From Sphaerochaeta sp. (GTDB lineage Bacteria > Spirochaetota > Spirochaetia > Sphaerochaetales > Sphaerochaetaceae), in the NCBI GenBank assembly GCA_018399495.1, contig JAGYOG010000024.1, forward strand, positions 1-40,067: a DNA stretch of 40,067 nt. The letters are read 5' to 3'. How positions within the stretch are numbered: the first letter of the stretch is position 1; every line of letters begins with the position of its first letter. Positions 8,592 to 17,240 of this stretch are shown piece after piece. A program made the translations under genes and the position numbers. The notes under the pieces are model-generated. The model was given only the letters and a program-made list of their open reading frames with translations. It ran no database searches and was not told where the DNA came from.

Positions 8592-11500
8592 CCAATTTGC
8601 TTCTCGGATCCTTCTTCCGTATCAGCACTGAGAATCCTATCCATCTCTTGGTGTACCGCCTGGTTATATGGTCCGAGGTCAAACATTGTCCTCAGTCTTT
8701 GGAACAGTGGACGGACGAAGTGCCTGAGTTGGGACCTATTCTTCTCCAAGGTAGACTTGCTCTGCAAGACCAATACCGTCACCTCAGAGGGTGAATTATA
8801 GGAGCCGACCTCCACAAAACCAAATTTCTTGTAAAGTTTCTTGGTCTTGGTGTCATCGGCAAACACATCGATGATCAGCTCCTCTATTCCGACAGCTCTG
8901 GCGAGCAAGAATACCAGGATGATCAGGCCGATGGAAGCAGAGGTGTTCCGCATCTCGGGTAACACCGCAAGACGAATGATTTCAGCACACTTCTTCGTCT
9001 TCAGTACCGGCTCAATATCAAAATACTTGGAAATGGGGAGCGGCCAAAAGTGTTCACTGGTCATCAGGGAAACCGTTCCAACGGGTTGCAATCCCTTGAA
9101 CGCAAGGATATGCATCGCCTTCTCATCCACCTTCCGGTGGATTGACTCCTCAATATACCCCTTCTCTCCCACCAACACCTTCCGCTGGATGAAGAAGACA
9201 TCATTCATCCCATGGTAGTCCTCCACCAAAGAGAATTTGATGACTTCCTTACTATCCTCATTGAGAGGGAAAATAGCAGTGAACTCCGACCCCTTCCTCA
9301 CCTCGCTACGGACACGGATTCGCCCACGCATCTTATCCACAATGCTGTAACAATTGGCTAAGCCAAGCCCTGTGCCTTTCCCGGGAGCCTTCGTGGAAAA
9401 GAATGGGGTAAAGATCTGGTTCATATGCTTCTCAGCAATTCCACAACCAGTATCAGCAACCTTCACCTGCACAAAATCATCCTGCTCAATACAACTGAGC
9501 GTCAAAGTTCCCTTGCCATCCATTGCCTGGAAGGCGTTGACGATGAGATTGAGGAAGAGCTGCTGCAATTCCCCTTCGTTTGCCTGGATGAAAGGAAGTG
9601 CGTGGTAGTTGCGCTTGATCTCAATATTCTGGGAGTCGATACCACGTTGTGCGAGGCGGAGGGAAAACTCTAGGACCCTAATCAGTTCCACCTCCTGGGT
9701 TTCCTTCACTTCCTCCCTCCTGCTATAGATTGAGAGTTCCTTGATTACATCGCTTGCAGTCTTGGAGTAACTGAGTATGTCATTCACATACTCATAATGG
9801 GGATTACTCTCCTCCAGTTCATCCAACATGATCTCCGCTGTACCGACGATTCCTGCAAGAGGATTGTTCAACTCATGGGCAATCCCAGTTGCCAGTGTGC
9901 CGATTCCAGCCATTTTCTCTGTACGAATCAGCTCCTCCTGCATGTGTTTCTGTTCAGTGATGTCGTTGAGGATCTCAATGAATACACTCTTGGTTTTATC
10001 TGCTGAACGGACAGAGTGAAACTGGAAGGAGAAAATACGCTCCCGCTCCTCAGCCTCGGTTTCATGCATCACCCCAGTGTGCAAGCATTCCAGCCCCTGG
10101 CAGAACGGACAGGGACGGCTTCTCCCAAACAAAGACCGATAACACTTGCTTCCTATCAGTCGTTCCCGTTTCTGTCCGACGAAGCTCACTGCAGCCGTGT
10201 TCACTTCCTGGATGGTGTAGTCGATGTCGATCAAGCAAACGGGAGAGGCAATACCATTGAAGATAGCCTCAAGCTTGTTCTTGCTCATCGTAAGCTCATC
10301 ACCCTGTATCCTGAGCTTCTCGAAGGAGAGTGCATTCTCCAAGGATAGACTGCTCTGGGAAGCAAGGATCTCCAAGGCTTCACGTTCAATCTCACTGATC
10401 AGGACATTGGTCTGACCATACCCAATGAGGATGTAGCCAGCAATTTGATGACGGAATACCAGAGGAATCATGACATCACTGACCGGCAAGAATTCACTGA
10501 CCGATAGGCGTTCCTCATCAGGGTGCACACTGATGACTGATGAGAAATTCTCCTGTCTGCAGACATCCAGTTTTTGTTCAATGGTTGCAGGAAAGGAGAA
10601 GAGAATATCCTGTCCGACTGCCCTCTCAGTTGGGCAGTTGTTGTTTGCAACGAGAAAGAAGCGATCTTCATCATCAAGGCGACGTGCGATAAAGATGACC
10701 CACTCAGCCTTCAAGCCAGAGCGGAGGCTCTCCACCACCTCCTTGCCCAATTGATGAAGATTGACGATTGTAGTAAGCCGCTTACTGAGGTTCCTGATAG
10801 TTGTCTGGTATGGGTGCCGTCTGGGGATGAGCACATTGTCCACCCAATAGGCAATGATATTTCGCAGCGGATGAATGATGAGGACCGTGGCAACACCGAG
10901 AATGAAAGAGAGTTGGAAAATATTCCCTGGAGCGAATTCACTGTTGAACAGTTTGATAAAATTAATAATTGCGTAGTAAATGGCCGAAGCAGCAATAGCA
11001 AGCAGGGTTGAGTAAATAATGGATAAGCCAAGACGGGAGTAGTTGATCAACTTATACTTATAAATGGTGTAAAAGAGAAGGACTGCGTTGATGGTTGCTG
11101 CAAAGATATCAATGGGGTACCGCCCAAACTCGGGGAAGACATTCATAAAAATCCCCACCAACATGATCACCACACCAAACAAGGGGAGCAGAAGGTTTTT
11201 CTGGAAGTTATGGAGACTTCGTCTTTTACTAGCAACCAAGAGCATGACCAGTGTTAATATAAGGTATGCATAGCTTAGGGAATAAGCACTCATCGATCCG
11301 GAAGCCAATTCATAGTAAAAGATATTGTCACTGGTGAAGCCAGCAGCACTTACGATGCTACCGGTAAAGTTCAGGTACATGAGGGGAATCAAGAGGAGGT
11401 AGCTAAGCTTGAGGAACAACCTGATGGACTTGTTCTTGATTTCCAGAATATCCACGATAAAGTTACACAGAGCGTAGGGAACACTCAACAGACCAATAAG

Positions 11501-11710
11501 CATGATACGGTTCCAGAAGATCGGCGTAAGTATAGGACTATTGAGGTGCATCATCAAGGAACCAAAACTCCAGATAGCTACAAAAATCATGTAGAGTTGG
11601 AATGACCAATAGAAGCGATCTTTTTTATATTGGAGAAATCCAAAGATGACAAAGGACACATAAAGAACGAACGCCACGGCGGGAATAATGGTTGAAACAT
11701 CAATAATCAT
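8588..11710 (-). CDS. Membrane histidine kinase with C-terminal GNAT-type acyltransferase domain
   Basis: This 1040-residue protein starts with a 7TM-type histidine kinase sensor (about residues 1-225) and two further hydrophobic helices to about 290. A GAF-like region (310-470) and a PAS domain with a C-x-PCPFC motif (480-600) follow. The kinase core has H612 in IAHELNNPL, the N box NLIVNAFQAM, and the ATP-lid motifs DTGCGIAE and GTGLGLANCY. Instead of ending there, residues about 823-985 form a GNAT-like domain resembling the acyl-homoserine-lactone/FeeM-type group (VFFIQRKVLVGEKGY, EIIRLAVLPEMR, LYKKFGFVEVG). The kinase could sense a membrane signal and the domain acylate a small molecule or protein; the latter is inference. 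It is divergent from the ICMT-like and HD-GYP genes 59 bp away. Confidence 0.88.
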   Translation of the reverse strand: MIIDVSTIIPAVAFVLYVSFVIFGFLQYKKDRFYWSFQLYMIFVAIWSFGSLMMHLNSPILTPIFWNRIMLIGLLSVPYALCNFIVDILEIKNKSIRLFLKLSYLLLIPLMYLNFTGSIVSAAGFTSDNIFYYELASGSMSAYSLSYAYLILTLVMLLVASKRRSLHNFQKNLLLPLFGVVIMLVGIFMNVFPEFGRYPIDIFAATINAVLLFYTIYKYKLINYSRLGLSIIYSTLLAIAASAIYYAIINFIKLFNSEFAPGNIFQLSFILGVATVLIIHPLRNIIAYWVDNVLIPRRHPYQTTIRNLSKRLTTIVNLHQLGKEVVESLRSGLKAEWVIFIARRLDDEDRFFLVANNNCPTERAVGQDILFSFPATIEQKLDVCRQENFSSVISVHPDEERLSVSEFLPVSDVMIPLVFRHQIAGYILIGYGQTNVLISEIEREALEILASQSSLSLENALSFEKLRIQGDELTMSKNKLEAIFNGIASPVCLIDIDYTIQEVNTAAVSFVGQKRERLIGSKCYRSLFGRSRPCPFCQGLECLHTGVMHETEAEERERIFSFQFHSVRSADKTKSVFIEILNDITEQKHMQEELIRTEKMAGIGTLATGIAHELNNPLAGIVGTAEIMLDELEESNPHYEYVNDILSYSKTASDVIKELSIYSRREEVKETQEVELIRVLEFSLRLAQRGIDSQNIEIKRNYHALPFIQANEGELQQLFLNLIVNAFQAMDGKGTLTLSCIEQDDFVQVKVADTGCGIAEKHMNQIFTPFFSTKAPGKGTGLGLANCYSIVDKMRGRIRVRSEVRKGSEFTAIFPLNEDSKEVIKFSLVEDYHGMNDVFFIQRKVLVGEKGYIEESIHRKVDEKAMHILAFKGLQPVGTVSLMTSEHFWPLPISKYFDIEPVLKTKKCAEIIRLAVLPEMRNTSASIGLIILVFLLARAVGIEELIIDVFADDTKTKKLYKKFGFVEVGSYNSPSEVTVLVLQSKSTLEKNRSQLRHFVRPLFQRLRTMFDLGPYNQAVHQEMDRILSADTEEGSEKQIG

Positions 11711-11769
11711 GGGGATTCCTTAATTTTTCTTTCATTCGGGAGCAATTTGTATTAGTATAGTGGTAATTT

Positions 11770-12282
11770 ATGGAATTTTACAAACTATTTTTGCTCGGAG
11801 CCAGTGGATATTTGCTTGCAGCCTTGTATGATATTGCATTGTCGAAGGGTTATTTCCGTATTAGCAAGCTATTATACCTTGGTTTTTTTGTGACAGCTCT
11901 GCCCTTCTTTTTTTTGTTTACAAGATTTAGAAGCCCCCACCACCCTACGTTTAGCCTTCTCCTGATTATTTTCATGGCAGTCAACGCAATCCTGCTTATC
12001 TACTCAGTTTTGCTGGAGATTCCTTTGAAGAACAAGAAAGGAGGGAGCCTTTACACCGATGGAACCTACAAAATCTGTCGCCACCCAGGTTTTCTCTGGT
12101 TTTCCTTTTTCAATGTTTTCGCTTCCCTCTTCTTCTGGTATACTCCAATTACCTTGGTCCTTGTTGGCTACACGCTCTGCAATCTGGCACTTGTAACCCT
12201 TGAGGATCGAGTACTGTTTCCAAAGATGTTTCCCCAGTACGGTGAGTATAAGAAGACCACGCCTTTCTTGATTCCCCGCTAA
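11770..12282 (+). CDS. ICMT-like integral membrane methyltransferase
   Basis: This 170-residue membrane protein has about four to five hydrophobic segments. Its C-terminal half carries the isoprenylcysteine carboxyl methyltransferase/phospholipid methyltransferase signature: YKICRHPGFLWF near residues 97-108, then LEDRVLFPKMFPQYGEYKKTTPFLIP. Such enzymes use S-adenosylmethionine to methylate a membrane-associated carboxylate or lipid; the substrate here is unknown. It is followed after 24 bp by the HD-GYP regulator, so the two are probably one transcript. The Shine-Dalgarno before ATG 11770 is weak. Confidence 0.8.
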   Translation: MEFYKLFLLGASGYLLAALYDIALSKGYFRISKLLYLGFFVTALPFFFLFTRFRSPHHPTFSLLLIIFMAVNAILLIYSVLLEIPLKNKKGGSLYTDGTYKICRHPGFLWFSFFNVFASLFFWYTPITLVLVGYTLCNLALVTLEDRVLFPKMFPQYGEYKKTTPFLIPR

Positions 12283-12306
12283 CCTTGCACCACGGAGATG
12301 CTCGAG

Positions 12307-13332
12307 ATGACTAGACATATTGTAACAACTGATGACGATCCTGCTATCCGAAAGATTCTACGGATTATGCTGACGAAGGCCGGTTATAATGTAACACCCT
12401 GTGAAAACGGGAACGAATTACTGGAATTGCTTGCCAACACTCCAACCTCAATAGACCTCATGTTACTGGATATCAAGATGCCAGGACTCACTGGTTTTGA
12501 GCTCTTGGAGAGAATTGCAAGAAGATACCCCACTATCCCAGTGGTAATGCTTACTGCGTTCAACGACCTCGATACAGGAATGAAAGCCATAAGGCTGGGT
12601 GCTGTCGACTACCTTACCAAGCCGATTCGTCAGGAAGAGCTCTACTCTTGTATTCAGCGAGTTTTAAAAAAAGCAGATGAAGAACAAAAGCAGAAAAAAA
12701 GAGAAGATGAGAATCTTGCCATCAAGAAGAAGCTTGAGGCAGAGCTGAGAAGAACAAAAAACACATTACAGCGTTCAACTATTTCCACACTTGAAGCCTT
12801 CTCCGAAACCATCGAACAAAAGGATCCCTACACAAAAGGACATTGCAACAGAGTGAGAACACTTTCTGTTGCTTTAGCGAAAGCTATGGACATGAATGAG
12901 GAGACCCTCCAAATTATTGAAGGAGGATCTCTTCTCCATGATATCGGGAAAATCAGCATACCAGAGGAGATCTTGAACAAGAACGGGGCACTTACTGGAG
13001 AAGAGTATTCCATGATAAAGACGCACCCTGAAGCTGGAGTGCGCATTATTTCCCATATTCCTTCATTCAAGCAGTACATCCCGATCATCCGTTCCCATCA
13101 TGAAAGAATCGATGGACGTGGATATCCAGACAATATGCAGGGTGAGGATATCCCTCTAGATGTCAGGATTGTGAGCCTTGCTGATGCATTCGATGCAATG
13201 ACCAGCAGTCGTGCCTATCGCTCTGCCCTCCCCACCGAGCTTGCAGTGGAAGAGCTTAAGATCAATGCAGGAACCCAGTTTGATGCCAATCTGGTGGATA
13301 TTTTTATTGAACACGAGCTGTATTTATTATGA
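12307..13332 (+). CDS. Response regulator with HD-GYP domain
   Basis: An N-terminal receiver (acidic D9-D11, phospho-acceptor D55, K in YLTKPI) is joined by a charged coiled-coil-like linker to an HD-GYP domain. The metal and signature residues are intact: HDIGK near 211, HHERIDGRGYP, and DAFDAMTSSRAYR. HD-GYP domains hydrolyse cyclic di-GMP. An in-frame ATG lies at 12298, but it touches the GGAG; ATG 12307 has that GGAG nine bases upstream and gives 341 residues. The divergent histidine kinase 8588-11710 has no receiver of its own and is a plausible partner. Confidence 0.9.
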   Translation: MTRHIVTTDDDPAIRKILRIMLTKAGYNVTPCENGNELLELLANTPTSIDLMLLDIKMPGLTGFELLERIARRYPTIPVVMLTAFNDLDTGMKAIRLGAVDYLTKPIRQEELYSCIQRVLKKADEEQKQKKREDENLAIKKKLEAELRRTKNTLQRSTISTLEAFSETIEQKDPYTKGHCNRVRTLSVALAKAMDMNEETLQIIEGGSLLHDIGKISIPEEILNKNGALTGEEYSMIKTHPEAGVRIISHIPSFKQYIPIIRSHHERIDGRGYPDNMQGEDIPLDVRIVSLADAFDAMTSSRAYRSALPTELAVEELKINAGTQFDANLVDIFIEHELYLL

Positions 13333-13383
13333 CTTCGCGGTACAGAGAATGTACTATACAATGAAATAGAAGAGGAGGTATCT

Positions 13384-13488
13384 ATGGCTGAAGCTTGGTA
13401 TGTCTCTTCCTATAAAACTACACTCCTCACATTGTTGGATACAATATACTCGGTACTGCAAGAAATCCATGGTACTCTGAATACGTAG
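13384..13488 (+). CDS. 34-residue small ORF upstream of the macro-domain gene
   Basis: A short frame begins with MAEAWYVSSYKTTLL and ends at TAG 13486. It has an excellent AGGAGG exactly five bases before ATG. Its stop codon overlaps the AGGAG ribosome binding site of the macro gene (start 13499), the arrangement expected for translational coupling. The sequence is amphipathic with a leucine-rich middle; no family is recognised. It could be a genuine microprotein or a leader peptide controlling the downstream gene. Confidence 0.6.
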   Translation: MAEAWYVSSYKTTLLTLLDTIYSVLQEIHGTLNT

Positions 13489-13498
13489 GAGTAAACCC

Positions 13499-14476
13499 AT
13501 GCCTTTCTTTTTGGTACGTAATGATATTACAAAAATGCAGAGTGATGCCATCGTCAATGCCGCCAACACTGCGCTTCTGATGGGCGGCGGAGTGTGCGGA
13601 GCGATTTTTAAAGCAGCAGGTATAAGCGAGATGACGAAGGCGTGTGCTCCCCTCTCCCCGATCAAGAATGGGGAGGCTATCATTACCCCTGGGTTTTCCC
13701 TTCCTGCTCGCTACGTTATCCACACTGCTGGTCCTGTGTATGATGACGGGGAACAAGGAGAAGAAGCACTGTTACGACAGTGCTACCAGAACAGTCTCCT
13801 TCTGGCTGTCGAACACCAATGCTCATCGATTGCCTTCCCCTTGATCAGCAGTGGCATCTTCGGCTATCCGAAACAAGAAGCAATAGAGGTTGCAAGGTCT
13901 ACCATAGAAGACTTTCTTGCAAAACATGAGCTCACTGTTTTCCTGGTACTGTTCGATAAGGAGTCTCTCCTTGCGGGGACACAGCTTCATACTTCCATTG
14001 AACACTATATTGACGAGCATTATGTCAGGAAACATAAGAAAGTCCGTGAGTTGCTCACAATCGAAGCGATGGAATTGGAAGAGAGCCGATCTTCCCTCCA
14101 TGAACCAAATCTTGAGCAAGCCATCTTCAATCTCGATGAACCCTTCTCTGACTCCCTGAGGACCCTGATACAAAATAAAGGAAAAACAGAGGTTGAGGTC
14201 TACAAGAAGGCGAACATCGACCGAAAACTATTCTCAAAGATTCGAACAGGGAATGGCTACGTACCCAGCAAACGTACCATTCTTGCACTTTCCGTTGCTC
14301 TGGAACTGAGCCTTGAAGAGACAAAAAATCTCTTACGAAAGGCGGGCTATGCGCTTTCTCACAGTAGTATTTTCGATGTCATCATCGAGTATTTCATCGT
14401 ACATAAGCACTACAAGATCCTTGAGATCAACGAAGTACTCTTCTCCTACGACCAACCACTGCTTGGCTCCCAGTAA
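13499..14476 (+). CDS. Macro-domain protein with C-terminal HTH-like domain
   Basis: Residues 1-155 form a macro domain that binds or hydrolyses ADP-ribose adducts (DAIVNAANTALL, GGGVCGAIFKAAG, LISSGIFGYP). MacroD-type hydrolases have Asp in GGGVDG; here the residue is Cys, which may change catalysis. After a helical linker, residues about 225-325 look like a helix-turn-helix module (VEVYKKANIDRKLFSKIRTG, KRTILALSVALELSLEETKNLL), a C-terminal addition known in other macro proteins. The gene is followed by a VWA-domain pseudogene. Its 3' end is repeated at 17241-17372. A role in ADP-ribose signalling or stress is inference. Confidence 0.85.
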   Translation: MPFFLVRNDITKMQSDAIVNAANTALLMGGGVCGAIFKAAGISEMTKACAPLSPIKNGEAIITPGFSLPARYVIHTAGPVYDDGEQGEEALLRQCYQNSLLLAVEHQCSSIAFPLISSGIFGYPKQEAIEVARSTIEDFLAKHELTVFLVLFDKESLLAGTQLHTSIEHYIDEHYVRKHKKVRELLTIEAMELEESRSSLHEPNLEQAIFNLDEPFSDSLRTLIQNKGKTEVEVYKKANIDRKLFSKIRTGNGYVPSKRTILALSVALELSLEETKNLLRKAGYALSHSSIFDVIIEYFIVHKHYKILEINEVLFSYDQPLLGSQ

Positions 14477-14478
14477 TT

Positions 14479-14512
14479 GTCGCCCTGAAGGCGACCATCC
14501 TTTCCCTTTTTC
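14479..14512 (+). terminator. Weak terminator or attenuator between macro and VWA genes
   Basis: A 6-bp GC-rich stem (GTCGCC, loop CTGAA, GGCGAC) starts two bases after the macro stop codon and is followed by a pyrimidine-rich stretch with a T run about 12 bases away. In the second copy near 17375 the stem is kept at five pairs. It may only attenuate read-through into the VWA gene. Confidence 0.4.
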
Positions 14513-14551
14513 AGGATATCAATACGTATAGATCAGTATTGGAGGATGTAT

Positions 14552-15197
14552 ATGAAAAAGGGATTGACTGAATTGGTTTGTATTCTTGACCGCAGTGGCT
14601 CAATGCATGGACTGGAGCGTGACACAATTGGAGGCTTCAATGCCATGCTTGCTGGACAGCAAGCTCTGGATACCCCATGCAATATTACGACCGTGTTGTT
14701 TGACAACAACTACACGCTGCTCCATGACCGTATTGCCATTGAGGCAGTGAGCGCAATAACCGAAAAAGAGTACTTTGTAGGCGGCTCTACTGCGTTATAT
14801 GACGCTATGGGAAGAACAATTTCCAAGATTGTGCAGGTTCAGAGGATAACAGCTCCAGCATACCAGACAGAACATGTGATCTTCCTGATCATTACCGATG
14901 GAATGGAGAACGCAAGTAGGGAGTATACCAGGGAGAAGGTTCGAGAGATGATCAAGAGAGAGCGGGAGAGCTATGGTTGGGGTTCATCTACCTCGGGGCA
15001 AACATCGATGCGGAAATTGCCGCAGAGAGAAGTCGGGATTCCCTCTGAGCGTTCCAAGATTTCCTGGCAGACAAGAAGAATCAATTTAAACTTCGATGTA
15101 ATGAGCGGAACTATTGCACACACCGCTCCCTCTTCTACCATTCCCGTTGATTGGAACAAGAGAATCCGAAGGATTTCAAGGAGAGGAAAGGAGGTAG
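14552..15197 (+). pseudogene. VWA-domain protein, frameshifted (copy 1)
   Basis: The N-terminal two thirds encode a von Willebrand factor A domain with the metal-binding MIDAS motif DRSGS near residue 11, GGSTALYDAM and LIITDGMENAS. The start ATG 14552 has GGAGG six bases upstream. Near 14975 the frame breaks: the expected YGW(E)FIYLGANIDAE continues in another frame, as comparison with the second copy shows, and later indels follow. The family end (DFKERKGGR, TAG near 15195) is out of frame. The long open frame continuing to 15388 is therefore not the ancestral C-terminus. A truncated VWA domain could still be made. Confidence 0.8.
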
Positions 15198-15419
15198 AAA
15201 GGATGGCATCCTCCCAAGGATTCATATTCTTTGGGAGATACGTGTTTTCACCATTTCAATTGAAGTTTGTATCCAAAATAGATAAAAACTTCTCATACTT
15301 TTTAATTTTTTACTTATTCCAAGTTAAAACCTCCAGAATTTCAGTAGCATTCACTGCTATTCTTATTTTTAATATGTGTCTTCCATAATAATTGTTTCTC
15401 TCAATTCCAAAAATATTTT

Positions 15420-15436
15420 GTACGCTATGGCGTCAC
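15420..15436. promoter_or_regulatory. Operator-like inverted repeat upstream of the ATPase relic (copy 1)
   Basis: GTACGC, loop TATG, then GCGT(C)AC forms an imperfect dyad. The equivalent place in copy 2 (17873-17888) has GTACGA, CATA, TCGTAC. The stem pairing is kept although a base pair differs, which hints at an ancestral binding site. Confidence 0.35.
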
Positions 15437-15472
15437 TTTATCCATAGCTACAACAGTATGTCTCATATAGAT

Positions 15473-15545
15473 TCAGTATACAAAGACATAAGTATCTTGA
15501 AGAAATTCAATCAGCTACCAGGAAACGGGTAAGTAAAATAGAGAC
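15473..15545 (+). pseudogene. Relic of the AAA+ ATPase N-terminus (copy 1)
   Basis: The stretch ATACAAAGACATAAGTATCT and what follows parallels the first 50 or so bases of the ATPase pseudogene at 17961 (both contain AAGTATCTTGAAGAAAT-like sequence, coding for YLEEI). It is cut off after about 70 bases. The macro, VWA and ATPase relic order thus occurs in both repeat copies. Confidence 0.6.
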
Positions 15546-15626
15546 AGAAAGGGAACACAGAAGCTCACCTATATCAGAATATCTTTGTTAAGGAATTATT
15601 TACAATATTGATAGTTCATATTATGA

Positions 15627-15646
15627 TTAAGTTACTTAACTATAAT
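15627..15646 (+). promoter_or_regulatory. Palindrome and -10 box before the MarR relic
   Basis: A perfect 13-base palindrome TTAAGTTACTTAA lies one base before a consensus TATAAT (15641-15646). This matches the usual autoregulatory site of MarR-family genes, and the MarR relic begins near 15704. No good -35 is visible. Confidence 0.45.
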
Positions 15647-15703
15647 ACAAGCACTATACTACGCTTTCGTTACCATGAAAAACCAGAGATAAAGAGGAAT
15701 CCG

Positions 15704-16214
15704 ATGATAGGAGAAAAAGCAGCAATTGAAATAACAACAAAGGCCTCTGGATGCTAAGCTATATTAGCATTGCACTTATACCGAAGAACTATGGTACAAA
15801 AACTCAATTCATCGATTGAGTATTCACATTATAGATTCGATTGGCGTAATCCTGGCATCAATGTCGAGTTAGCACAGAAACATGGAATTTCTAAAGAGTA
15901 CTTGTCAATCAAGTGGTCCGTTCTCTGGAAAATCACGGACTGATAGAACGTTATAAAGGCCCAAATAATCCAAAAAGAATCCTATTCCGACTCTTGGATG
16001 AAGGAATAAAAAGCATTTGAAGCTCACCAAGCATACCATCACATACTAGAAGAATCTACAGTGAATGAATTGGCCAAATTCACTGAGGATGAAAGCTAAA
16101 GCAGCAGAAAAATTCATTTCAGTGTTTGAGAAACGGTCGACATATATACATGAATTTCTTGAAAGAACAAAAATAACAAATGAACAAAGAAGAAGACATT
16201 CAGTAAGTATCTAG
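15704..16214 (+). pseudogene. MarR-family regulator, decayed
   Basis: Translation across frames recovers a winged-helix regulator: LYRRTMVQKLNSSIE, LAQKHGISKEYLS, then QVVRSLENHGLIERYKGPNN, KRILFRLLDEGIKAFEAHQ and a C-terminal helix KAAEKFISVFEKRSTYIHEF. At least four stops or frameshifts interrupt it (for example near 15755, 15905, 16017 and 16097). A ribosome binding site-like AGAGGA precedes ATG 15704. The methyltransferase relic follows, so the two were probably an operon. Confidence 0.65.
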
Positions 16215-16237
16215 CTTTTCAAGTGATTAAAAGAGTC

Positions 16238-16723
16238 ATGATGGAGCAAAATAGCCAAACTCATCAACCCAGAAAAATCCTTTCAGACCTTGGACTAAAA
16301 GAATTGATGTAGTTTTGAACCTGGATATTGGACCCGGATTCTATACGCTGGCAGCAGCAAAAATTGTTGGAGCAAAGGTATCATTCATGCTTATGATGTG
16401 AACCCGTATATGATCGAACATCTGCGGGAAAAAAACCGAAAATCCATAAAATCCTAACATCCAAATCCATCCTACAAAATACCAATTTCACTGATCTTGC
16501 GAAAGCAATTCAGTACATTTCTCTTTCCTTTTTGGATTACCAAGGATTGATGGTGGAGTAGAAAAAACTCATTAAGAAATTGCTAGGGTTAGTTGCAAAA
16601 ACATAGCTTGTTGCATTTCATGCAGAAAGAAGAGAACCAGAAAATCTGTATTGCATTATGGAACGCAATGGATTCACGTTGTTACGGCAAGTCGTAAGAG
16701 TATCTTGTTTTACCAAGCGGTAA
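16238..16723 (+). pseudogene. Class I SAM-dependent methyltransferase, decayed
   Basis: A UbiE-like small-molecule methyltransferase is recognisable from KILSDLGLKE, the SAM-binding motif LDIGPGFYTLAAAKIVGAK near 16324, and (in another frame) HAYDVNPYMIEHLREK. The family-typical end is PENLYCIMERNGFTLLRQVV before TAA 16721. Several stops and frameshifts separate these pieces. It probably formed a unit with the MarR relic just upstream. The following stretch to 16919 holds a 7-bp inverted repeat (GATTGGT at 16802, ACCAATC at 16821) and no gene. Confidence 0.65.
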
Positions 16724-16919
16724 GGGATAAAGAGAGAAATACCCTCAGAGTAAAAGACCTTCGTTGAAGGGTTTATGAGTCATAGCTTCATTCACGACAC
16801 GGATTGGTTTTATGTCGAACACCAATCTAAAAAGAAGGAAAATATTTCAATAAAAACACATACTATTCTTAGATCTGATATACCTTTGGAAATTATCAAC
16901 ATTTTGTGTAATTGATTTT

Positions 16920-17215
16920 CTATAGTTTTACTCTTCCTTCAAACATAATAGAAAACTGGTTCAGTGCGACACCCCAATTCACGATTGGCATGGTCATTTC
17001 TTCGATGCTTTGTTTATGGCAAAGGTACATAATCTTGTAGATTGATTCATCTGTGGGGAATGCTCGGTTCTTTGTCACTTTTCTCAGTGAGAAATTCAAG
17101 GATTCTAAGGCATTGGTGATGTGTAGATGGCCCTGCGGATTTCTTCAGGATATGAGAAGGATGCACATATTTCTCCCAGTGACTTTCCTATTATGGAACA
17201 CTAGTCCTTCCCGAT
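16920..17215 (-). mobile_element. IS256-family (mutator-type) transposase, C-terminal relic
   Basis: The minus strand reads out the C-terminus of an IS256-type transposase: YPEEIRRAIYT, a frameshift, then TNALESLNFSLRKVTKNRAF, PTDESIYKIMYLCHKQ, MPIVNWGVALNQFSIMFEGR and a stop at 16922-16920. The ...IESLN...LRK...RGxFP...ALNQFAIMFEGR pattern is diagnostic of this family. The 5' part is missing; the relic stops within about 25 bp of the second macro/VWA repeat copy at 17241. No terminal inverted repeats could be assigned. Confidence 0.8.
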
Positions 17216-17240
17216 TTTCCTAGATCCTCTAGGATCAACC

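Larger units (their letters stand above)
14345..15297 (+). repeat. Direct repeat, copy 1 (macro 3' end, VWA gene)
   Basis: Two blocks recur downstream: 14345-14535 matches 17241-17431 with no net indel (offset 2896), and 14903-15297 matches about 17439-17828 (offset 2536). The bases between, 14536-14902, covering the VWA start and MIDAS, are missing from the second copy. Identity is high, interrupted by scattered substitutions and small indels. Confidence 0.85.

Noticed and set aside
8588-11710. Plus-strand ORFs of 60-145 codons opposite the kinase
   Set aside because: They are shadows of the strongly supported minus-strand gene, with no motifs of their own.
14546-15388. A 280-codon VWA gene read as intact
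   Set aside because: Comparison with the second copy and family ends shows the last third is out of frame, so the long frame is accidental.
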